Below, in pieces: positions 1-11,468 of a stretch of 64,000 nt of DNA. Origin of the DNA: Nymphaea colorata (taxonomy: Eukaryota > Streptophyta > Magnoliopsida > Nymphaeales > Nymphaeaceae); NCBI RefSeq assembly GCF_008831285.2, contig NC_045139.1, positions 3,818,704 through 3,882,703 of the forward strand. Reading direction: 5' to 3'. The notes beneath the pieces are model-generated. The model saw only the letters and a program-made list of their open reading frames with translations. It was not told the DNA's origin and did no database searches. How positions within the stretch are numbered: position 1 is the stretch's first letter; each line of letters begins with the position of its first letter. The position numbers were made by a program, and so were the translations under genes.

Positions 1-31
<31 letters not shown>
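1..31. repeat. (AT)n microsatellite at window edge
   Basis: Pure AT dinucleotide run that begins at the first base, so its true length is cut off by the window. Confidence 0.95.
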
Positions 32-32
<1 letters not shown>

Positions 33-1227
33 CGAACTAAAGTCTTGCAGCCATTTGTCGATTTGGCCTCTTAACCCAATGAAATCTTCCAGCCAATCTT
101 AGTTTTGTCCAATCACGACACATGTATATGAAAAGTCAATATCGCTGTGAGCCAAGTAGTTGCTGATGACTAAAATTTACAAATTCATCGTTAAAAAGAC
201 CATAAATTGTCCTTAAAAGTACTATAAACGGTTGCGGCATCACAAATTGTACCTCTATCAATATAGTAGCTAACTGGTTTTTTAATGATAAATTTTTAAC
301 CATCTGGCAACATGTGGCATACGGCAGCATTGAACTAAGATGCACACGTTTATGATTCCCATAAATTGAGGACATCTTTGATGGTACATGTCAAATTTCA
401 TCAAAAACAACCCCAACAGCTTTAGGGTAAATGTTAAGTAGAGGTGGTCGGTAAAACTTTTAGTGTAGGCGCACTAAAGGACATTGTTATGAAAAAATAT
501 CTCCGTAATAAAGACTACCAATGAAAATATGAATCATACATAACAAGTGGGTGCCTTTTGGTCGTGTCTTTTTATGGCATGGGTCCAACTTCCCTATTCT
601 CATCAATTATGAGCCATGGAAGGTTTCTACTCTACCTTCTGCCAGGCTAGCACATGTTCCTTGTTTGGGATATTTGAAGTTCTTAACTTTATCTCGACAA
701 TGATCAACCTGAAGCATCATTTCTCGATTTCGCCGGAAAAGTTTTCCTTGTATATAATTTTCCGGCCAAGGGAAGGAAAGCTCGTGCCGGATGAATTGTA
801 TGTATGTTATCGGCGGCAGCGGAGTCAAAACCTAAGCACGGGGGCACTTAAACTTGCAGGCACTGGTTTTATCCGGGGCACCTCACTTGGACTCACCCTT
901 GTATGTATTTTTTAGAGGGCTATGACCCGTGATTTGGACTCAGCCCTTTAATGTATTTTCCGGTGGGTCAGGTGGAGCATGTGCCGCGCCTGGCCAGAAT
1001 GTGGCTCCACCACTGACTATCAGGCTTCGGTAAATAAAGCCTTGACCTGGCCACAATGTGGTTCGGCCACTGATTATCAGGCTTCGGTAACTAAAGCCTC
1101 CGAGGTCCCCCCTCTCGCTTATCGTCAAACACATGCAGCTTTGACTTTGCAGCAATTGGTGCATGCTGGCGGAATTCAAACTTGTGATGTTTCTTCAGTT
1201 TGGTGATGTACACAAACCGCCTGTAGC
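32..1227. other. Intergenic spacer with a 57-bp tandem duplication
   Basis: No convincing gene. The short open frames here have no recognisable domain and no splice-supported extension. The one structured element is an imperfect direct duplication of about 57 bp. Units start near 989 and 1046, each running from CCTGGCCAnAATGTGG through ACTATCAGGCTTCGGTAA to AAAGCC. It creates a short repetitive open frame on each strand (979-1206 plus, 940-1179 minus) that I regard as incidental. Confidence 0.6.
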
Positions 1228-1413
1228 AGCGAGAATCAGCGGCGGAACCATGCTATGGCTGGTTTGGGCAATTGCGCACTCCAGCCCACTAAATTTGCTT
1301 TATTTACACCGTGATACTTCATACTTTTTTTTTTACATATGAGTGCCCCATAAGGCTTGAAACTTAAAACAATAGTACCTGTTAGCTAGAAATTTCTATC
1401 TCCACCACTCGCA
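1228..1413. mobile_element. MITE-like repeat, family E (diverged copy)
   Basis: The start (GGCGGAACCATGCTATGGCTGG, partly, then GGGCAATTGCGCAC) and the end (AAATTTCTATCTCCACCACTC) match the order of motifs in the copies at 27.5, 52.3, 52.5 and 53.1 kb. Those copies begin GTGGCGTAGCCAC, carry GGCAGTTGCCCAC, then an AT-rich body, and end in CTTCCACCACTGCC. No coding capacity. This is the most diverged member. Assignment is by motif order only. Confidence 0.5.
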
Positions 1414-2032
1414 AGAATTACCCTTTTTTCTCTTTCATTAAGAGAAAACCATGCTATGTCTTCTAAATTTTGTTAAGATCCACTGATAAAATACTCAATT
1501 TGAATCATTCTCTTGAAGCTTATCCTCTTTATGATAAATGATCCGCTTGTCCTCAAATGATCACCTGACTTGAGAGGGAAATCATAAGTTATTGGGCAAT
1601 GAACTAGGGTTTGAAGATGGAATGATATCCAAAAACATATAGACAATCACATCTAGGGATACATATGAATGCGACAGACAAATCAGGCACGATATTTGAC
1701 TAATCTGATATTCGCTAATCATGCAAGTCTGAGTTCAGATCAGGATGAGGACAAGCTGCGCAGTATTCCATCTATATTGTTCTTGGATTCATCTGATCTC
1801 ATGTTTGATATTGCATGAAAATATGATTGTTAGTCAGATTTGATGTTCTCACCTAATGCAGCAACAACTTGGACATCATATTCAGGTCGACAGCCAGATG
1901 ATCAATCTGCCTCTCCACCATCAAACAAACAAGTTCTAAACTCAAATTTAATTTTGAACAAGTCTGCCAGTGTTTGGTCCAGTAAGCTTTTAATTAAAAC
2001 ACCAAAGCAAGCAAACCCTTGTTCGGCCCTTT

Positions 2033-2206
2033 CATCTTAATTTCTCTGTGAGCTATTATTTCAACTTCGCTCACCCAAAAAAAACGGTCAAACTCGAACA
2101 CATCAGGCTCGATTCGCTCGGGTCGTTCATCACAACTTCTCCGTGAGCTTTGACCTCGACTTAGCTCGGCGGAACGAGCCAAACTCAAACACATCAAGCT
2201 CGATTT
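2033..2206. repeat. 95-bp tandem duplication, GAGCTCGA-rich
   Basis: Two direct units begin near 2033 and 2128. Both read TTTCTCTGTGAGCT or CTTCTCCGTGAGCT and later AACTCGAACACATCAGGCTCGAT or its close variant. The composition recalls MITE family B (GAGCTCGA-rich), so this may be a duplicated fragment of such an element. Confidence 0.6.
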
Positions 2207-2435
2207 ACCAACCCTATGTCTATCCATATCCATACTCTAGAAAGTGAGCCAATTCTATATGGACAACCTTGGTAAGGACAGGAAGAGCTCTACATACCCA
2301 TCTGTCTAGGCTGCTGGACTTAAAGAACGATTTAAGTTGAAAGAAACAAGTGTGCTATGAACCTTAGTGCATTTCTTGGCATAAACAACCAAGAATATGC
2401 CTAAACCTAGTTTTGACTATTATAATGAAGACACC

Positions 2436-2438
<3 letters not shown>

Positions 2439-2471
<33 letters not shown>
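2439..2471. repeat. (AT)n microsatellite
   Basis: About 16 uninterrupted AT units. They abut the stop codon of the unidentified minus-strand open frame at 2473-2766. Confidence 0.95.
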
Positions 2472-2472
<1 letters not shown>

Positions 2473-2474
<2 letters not shown>

Positions 2475-2766
2475 GTGACATACAAAGCAAAAGAGCAATA
2501 TACTTGGTCCAAGGTAGAAGGAAGACATTTCTTAGCAATGTGAGCCAACAAAGATCTGCTTTCTCACCAAAAGCGACACTTGGGTAGCTATTTTTCTTGG
2601 TGAACATGAACTGGCGCCAAACATAGATCAGCCAGCACACTGCAATAAAAATTCCAGGGGCCCATCCATTGTCAAGTAGCTCAAATTCGATGCATCTGAT
2701 GCAATGCCGGTCCTTTTTTATTTGGGCATGTGTTGGATCAAGTGGTTTGACTGCTACCCTCTGTTT
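2473..2766 (-). pseudogene. Unidentified membrane-protein-like open frame, no start codon
   Basis: On the minus strand this stretch is open for 98 codons, from an in-frame TAA at 2767-2769 to a TAA at 2470-2472. It has no ATG near its 5' end; the only internal ATGs are late. The translation is protein-like: a charged lead with the pattern CIRCIEFELLDNGW, a hydrophobic stretch GIFIAVCWLIYVW, a polar loop with FTKKNSYPSVAFGEKADL, then a second hydrophobic stretch LLRNVFLLPWTKYIALLLC. This is unusual for AT-rich spacer. An internal TTTTTATTGCAG could be a splice acceptor. I do not recognise the family. It may be an exon, a captured gene fragment or a chance frame. Confidence 0.3.
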
Positions 2767-2769
2767 TTA

Positions 2770-3680
2770 ATTTTGAGATGACAAGTTAGTGCAATTTGAG
2801 CTGCCACTTATTTTATCGTTTCCCTAAAAGATGCCCCCGTATTAAAACATGCTAGATCACTTGGTTTTGGACCATGCACCATATTAAATGAACCTTGATG
2901 GCAACATAAATTAGGTTTTTATATATGAAATCATCTCCCCAGTGTGGCATCTTACTGCAAAGCGCCAAAAAAATTAGTTCCCCCTTTCTTACACTCTTCA
3001 TATATATAATATATATCTTTCTGCCCCTAATGTTGTTAATGCCCAAATCAACTAGCAGGGTCCCTTTGATTTGATTTTTATATACAATTCACTGCATGCC
3101 TCATGCATGTGTACATGTACGGATAATGTATTCCTAACCCCATCTTTATTTGATGCTAAAAATGTGTTAAAGCTTGTCTAATCTTTAGTTTATTCGCTTC
3201 ACGAGAATCGATCAAGATCATTAGCCCCTCATGAATCAGAACTTCCAAAATAGCGAATCAAAACAAGGACCCTTCATGTTCATCAAAGATTATGCATCAT
3301 AGTTTAAAGAAATGATTACAATATAATTTAGTTGGTTAGTGCCTGCGACTATATATTTATTAACTAGTTGTGGGTCGGCATATTTTAAAGCAATTATTAA
3401 CAAAAAAAAAATTGATGTTGATAATGTAGTGTTGTGGACAAACAGATTTCCCCGTCCAATCCTTTTACCCTGGAAGACGAGAAAAATAAACAATTGTAGT
3501 CCCTATGAATTGATAAGGTCACGTATCTTTCTCTTTTTCTGGCCAAATTAAAAAATGATCCATACAAAATCAAGTTAGGTTAAGTTAGTAGCACCTGAAA
3601 ACATGACTTTCTCCTGAGAGTGTGACGCTGTAGAATCATTACCAAATATATATTTGGTGCATGCATGGCCTGAATTGCAG

Positions 3681-3713
<33 letters not shown>

Positions 3714-6700
3714 GAAAACATATATTAAGTTAGTCATTTTTTTATTTAAATAATCTTTTTGAATACGAAGAAAATGAATGGTTCTTATAAAAATCATTTT
3801 TTTTTTAAAAATCACTTGAATTAAAGCAAGATCTATATGAATTAGTGTTCATAAATACATTAGAATGTTTAAATATTTTCTAACATAAATTCAAGAGATC
3901 TGGTTTTTATCTCCTACCCAAGTTGTCAGGTATTGTTTATACTGAAAGAAGTAGATGACTGAGAGAAAAACAAAAAGAAAAGTGTGTGAATTAATTATAG
4001 ATGATGAAAATATCCATCATTGTTTTTCTCTTAATCATCGTTGGATTCAAATTGTTATGGAGAGGAGTGTTTATATGTGTAGATAGTTCAGCTTCACCTA
4101 ACATACTTGACGGGCTCTCTCAAAGGATACAGCCAAGAAACAGCAGGGTGACAAGCGACCAGCCGGAAACTGCCCAACCCCACCACCGTTGCTGAAATCA
4201 ACGACGGCCCTTGTACGCTTCAAACAGGGCTTCTTCTCTCAGTACTGTTTGACATTTGAGTACTCCCATCCCTCTCAGTCAGATGTTGCATACGTGCGAG
4301 GGCCCTTTCCCATTTCCCACACTTCACATGTCTGAGACGCCATGAATTTCTCCCACAGGAGAGAGAAAGAGAAAGAGAGAGAAGTCTTTATCATAGCCTA
4401 AGACCTAATTTAAGGATAACCCAAACCATTGCTTCTCTCTATCTTTACCTAAAATTCCTTTGTACGTTCGATCATCTAAATAATGAGAAAAACTGTTTCT
4501 GATAATCTTGATTCTCACCACCCAATATTGCAAGAACCAAGAAACTTCTGCTCCTTGGATTCCATGTGCCTTTGCACATGCTGGTAGACAGAACCAGTGA
4601 GAGAAACAGAAAGATCGAGGGGAAGGAGGGTTTAATCAACTCCTGCTTACCTAAACGTTGCTTACCTAAACGCTGATGCCATTCATGATCTTTCTGATAG
4701 AATGAGGACCATGCTTTTGTTTAAGCATTCAGCAGGTCATGGCGGGTGACGAAATGGAGGAAGGTGGCGATTATATTCAACCAGAAACCTTTTTATATAT
4801 GTTCAGAATGGATCATGGTGATGGTTAAAATTGACAGGAATGCTCCCTCAATGGACCACATTATCTTGGTCTATAAACAATAATATCATCAGTATCCAGG
4901 TTAGAACTTCCAATGCCTTCTTAGACACACCCACCAACACAAGGAGACAAAAGTGCAGCTAGTGATTGTTATGTAACTTAAAGATCTCAGACAATTTCAG
5001 TAATATGTCACCTTGTAAGTCTGACTGCAAATCCAAGCAATTTTCATGCATATTTCTGTTGAGCACGTTTAAAAATGTTTAATTATGTTTCCTGGAGGAC
5101 AGAGAGAGCTGTTTCAGTAATGTATCACCTTGCAAACGTGACCATAATAATATTTAGGCAATTTTGTTGCTATGATCTGTGGAGCACATGATTTAAAAAT
5201 GTTTGAATATGGTTCTTGGAGAGAGAGAGGGAGAGAGAGAGAGAGAGAAATTACTGTGGTAAAAGACAGTACGCTGTTGTGCTAGTTGGTCCTATCTACA
5301 GAAAAGCTATCATATCGAATTCGACTTTGTGGTGCAAATGTGGAGTACAGAAAGGACTACTGCTTCCCTAACCTCTCTCTGTCTCTCTTTCTCTCGCTCT
5401 CTGTCTTCCTTTTAATTATAATTCCAGTAGCATTGATTTGAGGCGCACACTGTGAATCAGTAAGGATGACTTCATCTGTAGTTCCTTTCATGAATTTTAT
5501 TCATGCATCAGATCGATGGCAGAACACTCACTGTCTTCTTCAAGATCTGAGACCCAGGTAATGCAGAAACCACTTGGCCAGGCAGATAACGATGACTTAA
5601 CATGTACCCATCAAAGCCTAATGCTGTCATGTCCTGCCGTCTTTTGTATTGTATAACAAGATTTAAGGCCTAATTTCAGTTCTTTCTTTTTTATCTCTCT
5701 TTTCTGCTTAAAGTCTTCTGCAACCCACAGATTACTTTACACAGTCCCTATCTCTAGGCCCTAATTTCTATTCCTATTTCTCTTTTTTCCACAACCCAGA
5801 AGGCTCTGCTTGGTCCCATATTTCCCATCACTTTTCTTGTTTGCCCTATTTGAAAAAACATCATCTAACAACATACACCACCCTAGCTCAAAAAAAGAAA
5901 AAAACTAGTCAACCAGAAGAATATTTTTATATGCTTTGGGAATCCACCAATCGAATCACCCCTTGGATACCTCCCACATGCATAGAAGGACCATCTTCCC
6001 TTAGGTGGATATTTGGTTAAGATACTCCATTGTGGTTGATGCGTACACAGAATCTTGCACAGTGAAATGAAGCTCTCCTAAAACCTGATATGATTGGACA
6101 TCTGTTCTTTCAGCAAAGCAGAGGGTAAAAAATAGAAGAAAGGGCAGTAAATGGTTGAGTCCATGTAAAGAAAGAGAACAAAAAAGAATGGAAAAGAGAT
6201 TTCAAGGTTGCTTCAAGTGGAGATTTGAGTAACCTTCTGGTTTGGTATGCTTCATCTGTAAATTCTGATCGCATCTGAAACTGAACTACTTGGAAGCATT
6301 ATACTGCAAAATGAGGAAACAGCTGCTGACTTGACATTATTTGCAAGCTTGAGAAAGAGAGCCCTGTGTTGACAGACTATGACACTGGGTCCAGCCCACC
6401 CACGTGATATTGCTTACACTGGGTCCTGTACCCTTTTCCAAGTCTATGTGAAGGAAACTTACAACTCAATCCACTCTGTAAGCAACTTGTATCTGCCATT
6501 GAAGGCTATAGTTTACAAAGTCAATGAACTATTTCATGGGCCCTGTACATTCAAGTTGCCTAATTTATGATGAGTCAAGTTGCTTATGAGTCAATGGTTC
6601 TGTTTGGTTCAGTTAATTCTGCCTAACGCAAGGGTTGACATTACAAGAGGCCATGGCCATGGAGTGGATCTGGTTCATATTTTTTGGTGTCAATTGCCTC

Positions 6701-6865
6701 AAAAGTTTCACAGCTGCTTAAGCAAAAGTCATTGGCTCACCAATTTAGCAGCGATTAGGCCACTTAGTCTACAAAAAGTGCAGCCATCATAGAATAAAGA
6801 GGTCCCAGTTACCAACTAGCTAAGTGTTTTTTTATGCAATATGTGTTTATTTCTTATGCCGGACG
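2770..6865. other. Intergenic spacer with short microsatellites
   Basis: No gene seen. Contains (TA)n at 3685-3711, GA-rich tracts near 4352-4383 and 5219-5249, and CT-rich stretches near 5373-5410. Around 3950-4030 is one copy of the family G core (TAGATGATGAAAATATCCATCA). The open frames at 4001-4195, 6379-6570 and 6580-6792 have no supporting domain or splice signals and are not called. Confidence 0.5.
3950..4030 (+). repeat. Family G repeat fragment
   Basis: Carries the core TAGATGATGAAAATATCCATCA after an A/G-rich run (GAGAAAAACAAAAAGAAAAG). The same order appears near 8700-8790 and, inverted, near 27010-27110. No terminal inverted repeat could be delimited. Confidence 0.45.
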
Positions 6866-6975
6866 GCGAAAATCCACCAGGGTGTTGGATTACTCTAGGG
6901 GGGTTTGTTTGCGCACATCGTCGGCAGCCGCCTGTTTCGTAACCCGTGGTCTAACACGCATATCTCACTAGGAAA

Positions 6976-7112
6976 GCACTCTATTTGCTTTGCCCTTTTC
7001 TTGTAGTCTAGTGAGCAAATCTGGTCCCGAACCTTTGTGGAACCAATGGTTAAACCCTACAAGTCATTTTCGAGCCCAGGAGGTATACCCAGCTTTGGCT
7101 TTTCAATATAAG
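6976..7112. repeat. Segment X, first copy, of a tandem X-Y repeat
   Basis: About 137 bp matching 7423-7558. Shared landmarks in order are TTGTAG, TGGTCCCGAAC, GGAACCAATGGTT, CTACAAGTCATT, AGGAGGTA, CCCAGCTTTGG and a terminal AATAYAA. It precedes segment Y (7331-7412) but is separated from it by a family D MITE. Confidence 0.75.
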
Positions 7113-7113
7113 C

Positions 7114-7306
7114 AGGGGCGGAAGGAGGGGGGGGCCCCCTACGCCATGATCCCACCCCAGTGAATTGAAGAAAAAATTACATTGAAAAAATTGAAAATTT
7201 TTAGTTGCACTATGTATTGTTTGGATTCGGGTTTAATTTGACCCACCCAGATCTAGAGTTTGAACTGTTTGACCCACCCCTGAAAAAAATTCTACCTTTG
7301 CCCCTA
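7114..7306. mobile_element. MITE-like family D element inserted between repeat segments
   Basis: Starts AGGGGCGGAAGGAGGGG and ends CTACCTTTGCCCCT, giving rough inverted ends. The body is AT-rich with TTGAAAAATT-type sequence and no coding capacity. It is flanked by AATATAA on both sides (about 7105-7111 and 7307-7313), which looks like a target-site duplication. The sister junction at 7558-7566 lacks the element, which supports insertion here. Confidence 0.7.
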
Positions 7307-7330
7307 AATATAAACATGTTTTCTGGATTA

Positions 7331-7648
7331 AGATCAATTATGAATCATAAAATATTGCTACTTTCGCCTACAAAAAGCTCAATCAAACAAAAAAATAATA
7401 TGATCTACATCTCATTGAGAAAACACCATTTGCCTTGCCGTTTTTTGTAGGCTAGAGGCATGTTTGGTCCCGAACGCTCTCGGAACCAATGGTTGGACAC
7501 TACAAGTCATTCTCAACCCTAGGAGGTACACCCAGCTTTGGTTTTTTAATACAACGATGCCGCAAAAGACCAATTATGAATCGTAAAATAATCTTAATTT
7601 CGCGCAAAATAAATAAACTCAATCAATCAACAAATAATATAATCCATG
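7331..7648. repeat. Tandem Y-X-Y' repeat block
   Basis: Segment Y (7331-7412, AAGATCAATTATGAATC then AAGCTCAATCAAAC) is followed by X (7423-7558) and a second Y (7566-7648, AAGACCAATTATGAATC then AAACTCAATCAATC). With the first X at 6976-7112 this gives two X-Y units. No protein-coding meaning seen; the open frame 7205-7450 just runs across it. Confidence 0.7.
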
Positions 7649-10600
7649 AATGAACAGATCAGGGGCGGCTCAGAAATTAGGAGCTGCCATGGACCATGCA
7701 GGCATGGACCCACATGGAGCATCACTCTGAAACAGAAGTAAATTAGGTCATTTACAAACACAACAATAAAAGTGGAAAGCTTCCCCTGTGCACCTTCCTT
7801 CCCCTTACTCCCTCCCTTGATTCATGGAATATAATATGATATGCACATCAAAAGAATGCAAAGGAAAATAAATGTGTTCTTTGTTCTTATCCCTCCCCCA
7901 CTTTCACAAAAAAAAAAAAAACACCATTTAAATGTCATGTCCCCACACTCCTCTCTTTCCTTCAATATTTTCCTCACCAATCAAAACTTGTAGCCCAGCA
8001 CCCTGTATTCCAAACTGCTTTTCCTTTATTTATTTATTTATTTATATATTTATAAATAAAAGAAGGAGAAGAGAGAGAAATTCACACGTGCCAACAAAAC
8101 CTAATACAAACACGGCATTGACTCGAGAAAAGACTAGTGCACACAAAAGGAAATAGTCAAGTAGGGCTCAAAATTGGAGGGCAGCCAACCGGACAAGCCC
8201 CAAGCACGTGTTACCACCCACTCCAGGGTGGACGGCCGCTTGGTTTTCTCTCTCTTCCGGCACTTTTCTCTCTCTAAAAAATATACATAAATAATATTTT
8301 GTATTTTATATATTTATATTTATATTGGAGTTGCCGTCTTTTTAGGTGCAACTGACTAATACTGTGGCAAAATATACGGCATCAGCCAATGGGAGGCTGC
8401 CACGTCATGACCGTACGGCGACCGGTTGGATGAGATTATCCGTGCCTATCCGACGTCCCACCCTTCCTCTAACAGGAAAAAAACAACCGCCGGTGAATAA
8501 TAAATAACTAAAGTAGTGTCTGCCTTGCTAGCGGGGCATGCACCTTCTCATAATTGACTTCAATGCCCTCCATACGAACTCTGTGTGTGTGCGCGCACGC
8601 ATACACACATGTGTGTTTGTTTGTTAAAGTGGAAAAAAAATTATATATATATATAACATTTAGAGTCACCTAATTAATAGAATCAAGATTGTTCATTTAA
8701 AGCAGATGGATGATTGAGAAATGAGTTAACTAATATTAGATGATGAAAAGGTCCATCACTTTATTTTATTTTGACTTTTTTTTATATAAATATCTTGATT
8801 AGATGACAAAATGATTCTAAAAAACTAATAAACTTTTTATATATGTATCGGGCTGTGTAATATTTTAGCATGTATGTCACACAAACAACGGAAGGACACA
8901 AACCAACTCGTGATTTTTTCAAGGTAGATTGCGGTGAAGGTCACTCGCAGGACGAATCTTTGTTCACACGGACGGACAACACCGACTCGGTAATGCAAAG
9001 GTGGTGTCCAGGCAAATTGGGGTGTCTGTGTGACATAGTCTCGCGTTAATAGCGGTCAAATCTCGAAATATTGTCATGTATTTGCCTGACTAAATCAAGA
9101 TAAGTCCAAACGAGCTATAGCTTGGTTTAGATATGTTTCTGATTCTCAATTAAGGTCTTCATGTTGAGTGGTTGTATTCACATAATGGGAACAGGCCACA
9201 GTCTAGCATGGCAGGCATGTCTCATTCAAATAGATGGGGTTGGAAGCTCAAAGAAAGGGTGCCCATGTGGTGGATGACCTTATACTTTGATCCAATGCCA
9301 CAATTGTTTTTTTTTTTTTAAGGGAGTCTGCCGACGACGAAAGACTAACAATACTTTAACAGTTCTTTGTTCTTAAGCAAAAATATGTGGACATGGTTGT
9401 TTGCTGAAGACATCATACCAAACACAAATGGGAAAAGAAAAAAGAAGAAAGAAAAGCAATAAGAACATGACAATCAGTCAAAAAGGAAAGGAATACTCAG
9501 ATGCGTATGACCTTACTTGAACTAAGAATATTGAGAAGAAAATGTCACAATTTGCTATTAAACATGTTTTTCTTCTTAAGAATGTACCGAACTTTTCAAA
9601 TATTATCACACAAAAGTAATCAATGTTTTATAATTTTTCCTGTGAAACCGATATTACTTCCAAATTGAAGGAAATGACTGACAGATGAAAGAAAACAAAT
9701 TTTGCTCCTTGGTATTCTTAACCCACAGGGTTGAGTATCTGCCTTAACTCAAAACTGCAGGCCTCTCTCTCTCTTGTTTCCCATGGTTTGTTACTTGTAT
9801 CAGGAGGCTTAGCCTGTGATGGCCAGACCTATGGCAGCATCTAAGATAGACATATGATAGTATCGTTCATTATAAGACTATTTTTAAATTCTTACTTGAG
9901 TAAAAAGAGTATTTCATCCTACTACCAATCAAACAAAGAGCGAAAACCCCCAACTTTCCTATCATCTTCTAAGAAACCAGATTTGCATTTGGTGTCTCAG
10001 GATGATGATCACGATGCTCTGTACTTCAACTTCATCTCTTTAATTTTTACAAGACAGGAATTTGATATAAGAAATTTTATATAAGCAGTTTATAATCTTA
10101 GGTGGTAAACTTTTCGTGAAATATTTATGCCATCTGCCACAATGTACAACAACAATAATGGGAAGAGTTCAAAACCAGCAGTTTGGTCAGATTAAGAGTA
10201 ACCGTCTAACAATTAACCAGAAATACATGAAAAGCAAAATCAATAGAGTTCATTGATCATCAACTGTAGCTTTGTACCCTTATTAAGAAGGGGCTGAAGC
10301 TACAAGCGGGCTTTCTTTGTGAGAAAGAAAGTGGTATTCCAAACTGAAAACAGTAAATGTTCACCGCGTGATCTGAAAAATCTAAATCCATCTAAGAGAT
10401 TCATGTTCTCACAAGATTAGAAAAGAACAACTCCCAATTTTGCTGATAAATATCTCAGCATGCATCTTTTCCACTACCAGCTGAATCTTCTGTTTATGTT
10501 GTGCGATTCAAAGATCTTCCTGATCATCTCAACCAGGGACTACCCATTTCAACTAGTTGATCTAGAATATTGAATCGCACATCCCTTGTGCATATATATA

Positions 10601-11311
10601 CCTTAATTACAAACAGCAAAAATTTGAATACAGGAAACGATGCGGGAAGCGGAAGTGGGGAAGCGTGGGATGCCTAAAAATGATTGCAGTCTCATGGTAA
10701 ATTGGATTCAAGAAAGCAAAAGGGAAGCAATTAGAAGAGCAAAGTTCTCAGGAAGAAGAAAAAGAAAGAAAGAAAGAAGCCACTTTCCTACCATGTACAG
10801 TAGTACAAAAACTCACTACCATCCAAGCCACAAGGGCATTTCCGTCATTGCACAAAGGCCAAATACCAACAACCTATCCTTTTAAGGGACTATAGATATT
10901 TCCAAGATTCCCCTCACAACCCAAAATGCCAAAAACAGGAAGATTAAATATTTTCAAAAGCAGGAACACATTTTTTCCCAAAAAGAAAAGACCAAAAAGA
11001 AAAGTGAACAAAATATATGAGCCATGGAAATATATAGAGGTGGGGGAGAAGAAGCAATATAAAATAAATGGAGATGAAGAAAGAAAAAGAGAGAACAAGC
11101 TACAGTTGGAATTCAGCAGCATAGCTCAGGGGGGATGTACCCGCAATATCTCAAAGCTCCACTGTCATGTGAATACAATCAACTTGCACCTTCGGACCCC
11201 ACACGTACACACACACACATGCACGCACGCACGCACACACATACAAGAGGAGAAGCTGCTTCCTTCTCCTTTCTGAACCTTCCGACTATCTCCTTCAGTT
11301 GACCCCAACCT
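7649..11311. other. Intergenic spacer upstream of the RAV-type gene
   Basis: No gene seen. A partial family D-like start (AGGGGCGGCTCAG) lies near 7662. A mixed GT/GC/CA simple repeat lies at about 8582-8632. A family G core (TAGATGATGAAAAGGTCCATCA) lies near 8738. A CA-rich tract (CACACACACATGCACGCACG) lies at about 11205-11240. An ACGT-containing GCCACGTCATG lies near 8398. The last 500 bp may include promoter elements of the gene that follows. Confidence 0.5.
8700..8800 (+). repeat. Family G repeat copy
   Basis: GATGGATGATTGAGAAATGA, partly, then AGTTAACTAATATTAGATGA with the core TAGATGATGAAAAGGTCCATCA. The same order appears at 3950-4030 and inverted at 27010-27110. It follows a short TA run at 8642-8656. 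Confidence 0.45.
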
Positions 11312-11318
11312 TATAAAA
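11312..11318 (+). promoter_or_regulatory. Candidate TATA box of the RAV-type gene
   Basis: TATAAAA, preceded by the C-rich GACCCCAACC, sits 151 bp before the start codon. A leader of about 120 nt starting some 30 bp downstream would contain no upstream ATG: there is none between 11319 and 11468. Position and sequence fit; no experimental start site is known. Confidence 0.5.
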
Positions 11319-11468
11319 GACTTAATATCTCATAAATTTCTCATCTCCCCACATAGACTTTCTTGTGTGTATATATATCTACATCTGATAATAGCTTCAT
11401 CTCCTGCTCCTGCAAGATCACCTGAACTCGATTCCTGATCTCAGACCATTTTCCGGCCATTTCCTGAC

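Noticed and set aside
4001-4195. Small secreted-peptide-like frame (MMKISIIVFLLIIVGF start)
   Set aside because: The hydrophobic start comes from AT-rich family G repeat sequence; no conserved cysteine or C-terminal peptide motif follows.
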